Source of the DNA: Streptomyces sp. CBMA29
GTDB taxonomy: Bacteria > Actinomycetota > Actinomycetes > Streptomycetales > Streptomycetaceae
DNA length: 64,000 bases
NCBI RefSeq assembly: GCF_014596445.1
Contig: NZ_MECL01000158.1
Coordinates: 46,350-110,349 of the forward strand
Direction of reading: 5' to 3'
The notes under the pieces: model-generated
What the model saw: the letters and a program-made list of their open reading frames with translations, nothing else
The model's database searches: none
Told to the model about the DNA's origin: nothing
Program-made: the position numbers and the translations under genes
Part shown: positions 59,654-64,000 of the stretch, one piece after another
Numbering within the stretch: position 1 is the stretch's first letter
Layout of the letters: the number at the start of each line of letters is the position of its first letter

Positions 59654-60007
59654 ATGGAGGACGGTGTGGGTGGCAGGGGTGTTCCCCGGCCGGGCGGCGA
59701 GGTTCGCGGCTCCCGCAGCGGGCGGCCTCTGATGGCCGCGCTTGATCTGCTGGGGCGGCGCTGGGCGCTGCGCATTCTCTGGGAGCTGCGGGACGGGCCG
59801 GTCGGCGCTCGCGACCTGCGTGAACGGTGCGACGCGATGTCGCCGAGCGTTCTTTATCAGCGGTTGCGGGAGCTGGCCGCCGCTGGGCTGCTCGCGCAGG
59901 GGGATCAGGGGCGTTACGGCCTCACCTCTGTCGGGGCGGGCTTGGCCGAGGCCATTGCGCCCTTGGACGGCTGGTCCCGCACGTGGGCGGAGACGCTTTC
60001 CGACTAA
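59654..60007 (+). CDS. HxlR-family winged-helix regulator
   Basis: 117 residues. LDLLGRRWALRILWELRDGPVGARDLRERCDAMSPSVLYQRLRELAAAGLL is the HxlR winged helix, here without the usual N-terminal Cys. AAGGAGG precedes the ATG. It is divergent from the thioesterase gene with a shared inverted repeat, so it likely controls that gene and itself. Confidence 0.83.
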   Translation: MEDGVGGRGVPRPGGEVRGSRSGRPLMAALDLLGRRWALRILWELRDGPVGARDLRERCDAMSPSVLYQRLRELAAAGLLAQGDQGRYGLTSVGAGLAEAIAPLDGWSRTWAETLSD

Positions 60008-60194
60008 GTGCCTTGTCTTTTCCCGCCCGCCCACCCGTGCGGGTGCTTTCTTCGTCTGCGGGTGCCGCTTGTGCCTGGTCGGTCCCGGCCCGGGGTACCT
60101 CCTCGAAATCCGTAACACCTGGCCTTGGGTATCCGGTGCCGTTCCTGTCAACGTATTTCTGCGGGGGCACCCCGCCCCGTCCCCTCCGGTACAT

Positions 60195-60423
60195 CGGCGT
60201 CCGCCTGTCCGGTGGGGGTGGCCGGGAGGGGGGTGGGCGGGTTCGGGTACGTCGGCGGGTGCCTGTCCGGTGGGGGTTGCGGATGAGGGTGGGTGGGTTT
60301 GGGTACGTCGGCGTCCGCCCGCCGGTGGGGGTTACCGGGGAGGGGGTGGGTGGGTTTGGGTATGGCGGCGTCCGCCTGTCTGGTGGGGGTGGGCGGGATC
60401 ATCCACGTCGGCAGCCGCCGGGC
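60195..60423. repeat. Four tandem copies of a ~57-bp G-rich repeat
   Basis: Copies begin near 60195, 60253, 60309 and 60366, each TCGGCGTCCGCC-like, then GGTGGGGGT, then runs of G and GGGTTTGGGTA. The 680-bp gap 60008-60687 otherwise holds a fold-back sequence at 60527-60623 and no convincing gene. The G runs could form quadruplexes. On the minus strand the 57-bp unit equals 19 codons and gives an open Pro/Thr-rich frame, probably a by-product of the repeat. Confidence 0.75.
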
Positions 60424-60526
60424 CGCCGTAGCTGAGGGGGCGCCGAACACCGCAGGGGCACCCCGCCGCTCCACCAACCTCCCCCTCCCCCCAAGTGGGC
60501 AGCGGAGGGGGGCGGGGGCGGAGGGG

Positions 60527-60623
60527 GAGGGGTTCGAAATGCTGCCGGATATTTGTGGCGCGGAAGGGGTCACCGGATGGGGAGTGCCAGAAGCGCCGTA
60601 AATATACCGATTTCGAACCCCTC
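60527..60623. repeat. 97-bp fold-back (inverted repeat) element
   Basis: GAGGGGTTCGAAAT (60527-60540) is the exact reverse complement of 60610-60623. Inside, CCGGATATTTGTGGCGC (60545-60561) pairs imperfectly with GCGCCGTAAATATACCG (60593-60609). The whole can fold as one arm of about 33 nt with a 31-nt loop. It lies 65 bp downstream of glnE and may act as its terminator, or be a MITE/REP-like unit. Confidence 0.7.
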
Positions 60624-60687
60624 TCCCGCAGCCCCCGCCCCCCGACCCACGAACGACCCGAGCCGAACCGAGCCGAGCCGAACCGGG

Positions 60688-63600
60688 CTACTCGTAGGCG
60701 TAGAAGAGGCGTTCGACGACGGCGCGGGCGCGGCGGGTGCGGCGGCGGTAGTCCTCCAGCATGTCGCCGACGTGGCCGGGCGGGTAGCCGAGGTAGCGGC
60801 CGACGGCGGCGAGTTCGCGTCCGTCGCTGGGGAAGGTGTCGCCGGGACGGCCGCGGACGAGCATGACGGCGTTGCGGACGCGGGTGGCGAGGACCCAGGC
60901 GTCGTCGAGGACGGCGGCGTCCTCGGAGTCGATGAGCCCGGCCTCGCGGGCGGCGGCGAGGGCCGGGCGGGTGCCGGTGGTACGCAGGGCGGGGAGCCGT
61001 CCCGCGTGCTGGAGCTGCACGAGCTGAATCGTCCACTCGACGTCGGACAGCCCGCCGCGCCCGAGCTTGGCGTGCGTGGTGGGGTCGGCGCCGCGCGGCA
61101 GCCGCTCGGTCTCCATCCGGGCCTTCAGACGCCGTATCTCGCGGACCGCCTCCTCTTCGAGGCCGTTCTCCGGGTACCGCAGCGGGTCGACCAGGGCGGT
61201 GAACCGCGCGCCGAGGTCCGCGTCGCCCGCGACCGGCAGGGCGCGCAGCAGCGCCTGGTTCTCCCAGATCAGCCCCCAGCGCCGGTAGTAGGCGGCGTAC
61301 GACGCGAGGCTGCGGACCATGGGCCCGCTCTTGCCCTCGGGCCGCAGATCGGAGTCGACCAGCAGGGGCGGGTCCGCGGTCGGGATCTGGAGCAGGCGGC
61401 GCAGCTCGTCGGCGACGGCGAGCGCGGCGCGGGTGGCCTCGCCCTCGTCCGCGCCGTCGAGCGGTTCGTGGACGAAGAGCACGTCGGCGTCCGAGCCGTA
61501 GGCCAGCTCCCGGCCGCCGAAGCGGCCCATGCCGATGACGGCGAAGCGGGTGGGCAGCGGGTGCGCGTCGTTGCCGGTGACGTGGTTGACGGCGGCGCGC
61601 AGGGCGCCCGCGAGCGTCGCGGCGGTGAGCCCGTAGATGGCGGTGCCGACGCGGTCGACCAGCGCGGCGGGGTCCGGCGGCTCCTCGGGCGGCTCCTCCG
61701 GGGCCTCCTCGTCGTCGCCGTAGGTGTCGATGAGGTCGGCCGCGGCGGTACGGAACAGCTCGCGGCGGCGTACTCCCCGTACCGAGGCGATGGCCTGCTC
61801 GGGGGTGTCGGCGCGGCCGACGGCGGCCAGCACCTCCTGTTCCAGGGCGGTGTGGTCGCGCGGCACGAGACCGTCGGCGGCGCCGAGCAGCGCGACCGCC
61901 TCGGGGGCGCGCATCAGCAGGTCGGGGGCGAGCCGCCCGGAGGAGAGCACACGGGCCAGCCGCTGCGCCGCCGCGCCCTCGTCGCGCAGCAGCCGCAGAT
62001 ACCAGGGGGTCTTGCCGAGCGCGTCGGAGACCTTGCGGAAGCCGAGCAGCCCGGCGTCGGGGTCGGCGGAGTCCGCGAACCAGCCGAGCAGCACCGGCAG
62101 CAGCGTGCGCTGGATGGCGGCCTTGCGGCTGACGCCGCTGGCCAGCGCCTCCAAGTGGCGGACGGCGGCGGCCGGGTCGGCGTAACCGAGCGCCTGGAGA
62201 CGCTGGCGGGCCGCGTCGGTGCTGAGCCGGGTCTCCTCGCCGCCGAGCTGGGCGACCGCGTCCAGCAGCGGCCGGTAGAACAGCTTCTCGTGCAGCCGCC
62301 GTACCTCCATGGCGTGCCGCTTCCACTCCCGGTTCAGCTCGGCGACCGGGTCGGCGCGGAAGCCCAGGCCGCGGCCGAGGCGGCGCAGTCCCGCCTGGTC
62401 GTCGGGGACGAGGTGGGTGCGGCGCATCTTCTGGAGCTGGATGCGGTGTTCCATCAGCCGCAGGAAGCGGTAGGCGTCGTCGAGCGCGGCGGCGTCGGTG
62501 CGGCCGACGTAGCCGCCCGCGGCGAGGTCGGCGAGCGCGGTCAGCGTGGTGCCGCTGCGCAGCGACGGATCGGTGCGGCCGTGCACGAGCTGGAGGAGCT
62601 GCACGGCGAATTCGACGTCGCGCAGGCCGCCGGGGCCGAGCTTCAGCTCGCGTTCGATCTGGGCGGCGGGGATGTTCTCCACGACGCGGCGGCGCATCTG
62701 CTGCACGTCGGTGACGAAGTTCTCGCGCTCGGCGGCCTGCCAGACCAACGGGCGGATCGCGGCCAGGTACTCCTCGCCGAGCGCGTCGTCCCCGGCGACC
62801 GGCCTGGCCTTGAGCAGCGCCTGGAACTCCCAGGTCTTCGCCCACCGCCGGTAGTAGGCGAGGTGGCTGGAGAGCGTACGGACCAGCGGCCCGTTCTTGC
62901 CCTCGGGCCGCAGATTGGCGTCGACCGGCCAGATCGTGCCCTCGGCGGTGGTGTCGGAGCAGATCCGCATCATCCGGGCGGCCAGCCGGGTCGCGGCGCG
63001 TACGGCCGTGCCCTCCGCGTCCTCCTGGCCCGCCGTGTCGTCGGCCGGTTCCACCACGTAGACGACGTCGACGTCGGAGACGTAGTTCAGCTCGTGGCCG
63101 CCGCACTTGCCCATGCCGATGACGGACAGCCGGCAGACGGCGGCGTCGCGCGGGCTCTCGGCGGCGGCTATGGCCAGCGCGGCGCGCAGGGTGGCGGTGG
63201 CGAGGTCGGCCAGTTCGGCGGCGGTACGCACCAGATCGCTGGTGCCGCACACGTCACGGGCGGCGATGCCGAGCAGGCAGCGGCGGTAGGCGACGCGCAG
63301 CGCGTCGGGGGTGTCGGCGCCCGAGAGGGCCCGGACGAAGTCGGCGACGCCCGGATGCAGGTCGGCGGACTCGTACATCACCAGCGCGTGCCAGTGGGCG
63401 GGGTGCCGGGCGAGGTGGTCGCCGAGGGCCTCGGAGGCGCCGAGGATGCCCAGCAGCCGGTCGCGCAGCGGCTTCGCCGTCGTGACGGTGTCCAGGAGCG
63501 TCCGCCGCTCCGCCGGGTCCAGCGCCTCCGCGAGCCGTACCAGGCCGATCAGCGCCTGGTCCGGGTCGGCCGTCGCGCCCAGCGCCTCCAGCAGGACCGG

Positions 63601-63714
63601 GTCCGTCCTGACCGTCGACAGCTCGGGCAGCTCCAGCAGCCGCTCGGCCGCCGCCGGGTCCGTGAAGCCGTGCCGCAGCAGCCGCGTGAACGTACTGCTC
63701 CGGCGTCCCTGCAT
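60688..63714 (-). CDS. glnE: Glutamine synthetase adenylyltransferase/deadenylylase
   Basis: 1008 residues from ATG 63714 (GGGAGG upstream). Two nucleotidyltransferase modules are present: the deadenylylase half (SVIGMGKCGGHELNYVSDVD, about 220-240) and the adenylylase half (AVIGMGRFGGRELAYGSDAD, about 725-745). Each has the G-x-G...D-x-D signature and is followed by DLRPEGKNGPLV or DLRPEGKSGPMV. Between them is the regulatory linker, and GGLRDVEF/GGLSDVEW-type helical domains follow. It adds and removes AMP on GSI (glnA product, not in the window) according to nitrogen status; the GSII in this window lacks the target site. Confidence 0.95.
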   Translation of the reverse strand: MQGRRSSTFTRLLRHGFTDPAAAERLLELPELSTVRTDPVLLEALGATADPDQALIGLVRLAEALDPAERRTLLDTVTTAKPLRDRLLGILGASEALGDHLARHPAHWHALVMYESADLHPGVADFVRALSGADTPDALRVAYRRCLLGIAARDVCGTSDLVRTAAELADLATATLRAALAIAAAESPRDAAVCRLSVIGMGKCGGHELNYVSDVDVVYVVEPADDTAGQEDAEGTAVRAATRLAARMMRICSDTTAEGTIWPVDANLRPEGKNGPLVRTLSSHLAYYRRWAKTWEFQALLKARPVAGDDALGEEYLAAIRPLVWQAAERENFVTDVQQMRRRVVENIPAAQIERELKLGPGGLRDVEFAVQLLQLVHGRTDPSLRSGTTLTALADLAAGGYVGRTDAAALDDAYRFLRLMEHRIQLQKMRRTHLVPDDQAGLRRLGRGLGFRADPVAELNREWKRHAMEVRRLHEKLFYRPLLDAVAQLGGEETRLSTDAARQRLQALGYADPAAAVRHLEALASGVSRKAAIQRTLLPVLLGWFADSADPDAGLLGFRKVSDALGKTPWYLRLLRDEGAAAQRLARVLSSGRLAPDLLMRAPEAVALLGAADGLVPRDHTALEQEVLAAVGRADTPEQAIASVRGVRRRELFRTAAADLIDTYGDDEEAPEEPPEEPPDPAALVDRVGTAIYGLTAATLAGALRAAVNHVTGNDAHPLPTRFAVIGMGRFGGRELAYGSDADVLFVHEPLDGADEGEATRAALAVADELRRLLQIPTADPPLLVDSDLRPEGKSGPMVRSLASYAAYYRRWGLIWENQALLRALPVAGDADLGARFTALVDPLRYPENGLEEEAVREIRRLKARMETERLPRGADPTTHAKLGRGGLSDVEWTIQLVQLQHAGRLPALRTTGTRPALAAAREAGLIDSEDAAVLDDAWVLATRVRNAVMLVRGRPGDTFPSDGRELAAVGRYLGYPPGHVGDMLEDYRRRTRRARAVVERLFYAYE

Positions 63715-64000
63715 CGGCCCTCCCGGCGGGTCATGTGGTGTGGCGGTGTAGCGGGTGTGGCGGGTACGGCGGCGCGGCGAGTACGGCGGGTGGCACATGG
63801 CTGTGGCGCGTGTCCCGTACCCCGGAACGGTCCCGCGCAAGCCCGGATCGATCAAGGCTTCCGTCTGAGCGTAACCCCCTGCGGGGGGCTCGGGAGCGGG
63901 AGCGCGGCCACCCGGCCGCCCGGGGCGCTGGCCGGACCCGCCCGGGTCCGTTGCCGGGAGCCGCACCGGCGCCGAGACGCCGCCCCGCCCCACCATCCGC
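63715..64000. other. Upstream region of glnE
   Basis: The last 286 bp hold no supported gene. The first 100 bp contain short GCGGGTGTGGCGGGTACGGCGG repeats, and the glnE promoter should be here. In-frame extensions of glnE toward 63996 are low-complexity and lack a better start. Confidence 0.4.

Noticed and set aside
60148..60573. 141-codon Pro/Thr-rich minus-strand frame through the 57-bp repeats
   Set aside because: Low complexity, no start context; explained by a repeat unit that is a near multiple of three. Kept as a question under the repeat.
60332..63250. 972-codon minus-strand frame overlapping glnE in another frame
   Set aside because: Arg-rich out-of-frame reading of glnE; the glnE frame carries both nucleotidyltransferase signatures.
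1..64000. CRISPR arrays, rRNA, tRNA, riboswitches or a biosynthetic assembly line
   Set aside because: No regularly spaced repeats with unique spacers, no RNA-gene signatures and no PKS/NRPS-type modules were seen.

Overview
The window is about 70% G+C, with dense genes, frequent GTG starts, ATGA/GTGA overlaps and GC-rich hairpins. The gene content points to Streptomyces or a close relative in the Streptomycetaceae. Supporting evidence is a class II glutamine synthetase (glnII), glnE adenylyltransferase, a maltose operon with MalR-type CTTGCAG sites, an XRE/TPR regulator beside an ABM protein and a HATPase-like gene, and SCO6880-type conjugation remnants. No rRNA, tRNA, CRISPR array or replication origin was found.

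Positions 1-3250 are a mobile-element graveyard. A C-terminal piece of an SCO6880-family conjugation protein is joined head-to-head to an N-terminally truncated NlpC/P60 peptidase. Next comes a dead IS630-family transposase split by a 1.2-kb insertion carrying an IS5-family transposase, which has a possible A_AAG_GGG slip site and a disrupted N-terminus. Positions 3250-5042 hold a secreted ricin-type lectin, a two-gene membrane/helical protein unit, and the tail of a PadR regulator cut off at about 5042.

Positions 5044-20737 form a coherent carbohydrate island. On the minus strand lie an L-fuconate dehydratase and an operon of LacI regulator, SMP-30-type lactonase and SDR dehydrogenase, plus a large secreted lectin/beta-helix protein. 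On the plus strand an operon carries an ABC binding protein, two permeases, a KDPG/KDPGal-type aldolase, a PfkB kinase, a D-galactonate dehydratase and a cytoplasmic GH95 alpha-L-fucosidase. I infer import of fucosylated galactosides, intracellular release of L-fucose, and oxidative breakdown of fucose and galactose through keto-deoxy acids. Mirrored AACCGGTT operators lie in the divergent promoter region. No transporter ATPase is present.

Positions 20778-41315 are mixed housekeeping and accessory genes. They include a small acidic protein facing a VOC protein across a GTATAC operator, an Fpg/Nei glycosylase, a LuxR-type regulator with an atypical receiver, a polytopic membrane protein, two serine hydrolases, a GH71/99-like secreted protein with FN3 and discoidin domains, an HTH plus Clp-N pair, an ArsR-type regulator, a quinone oxidoreductase, a truncated haemoglobin and a Gfo/Idh oxidoreductase. 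glnII follows, with 11-bp-phased upstream boxes, then a sigma-like/membrane fusion, an M23-like protein and a GNAT.

Positions 41349-57773 are alpha-glucan utilisation (a giant alpha-amylase/pullulanase fusion, malEFG, an alpha-glucosidase and malR), interrupted by an XRE/ABM/methyltransferase locus and a decayed epimerase. Positions 57811-63714 carry a PAP2 phosphatase, a thioesterase/HxlR divergent pair, a repeat-rich 680-bp gap and glnE. From memory, glnII, the mal genes and glnE are also neighbours in S. coelicolor, so 20.8-64 kb looks like chromosomal core while 0-20.7 kb looks accessory.
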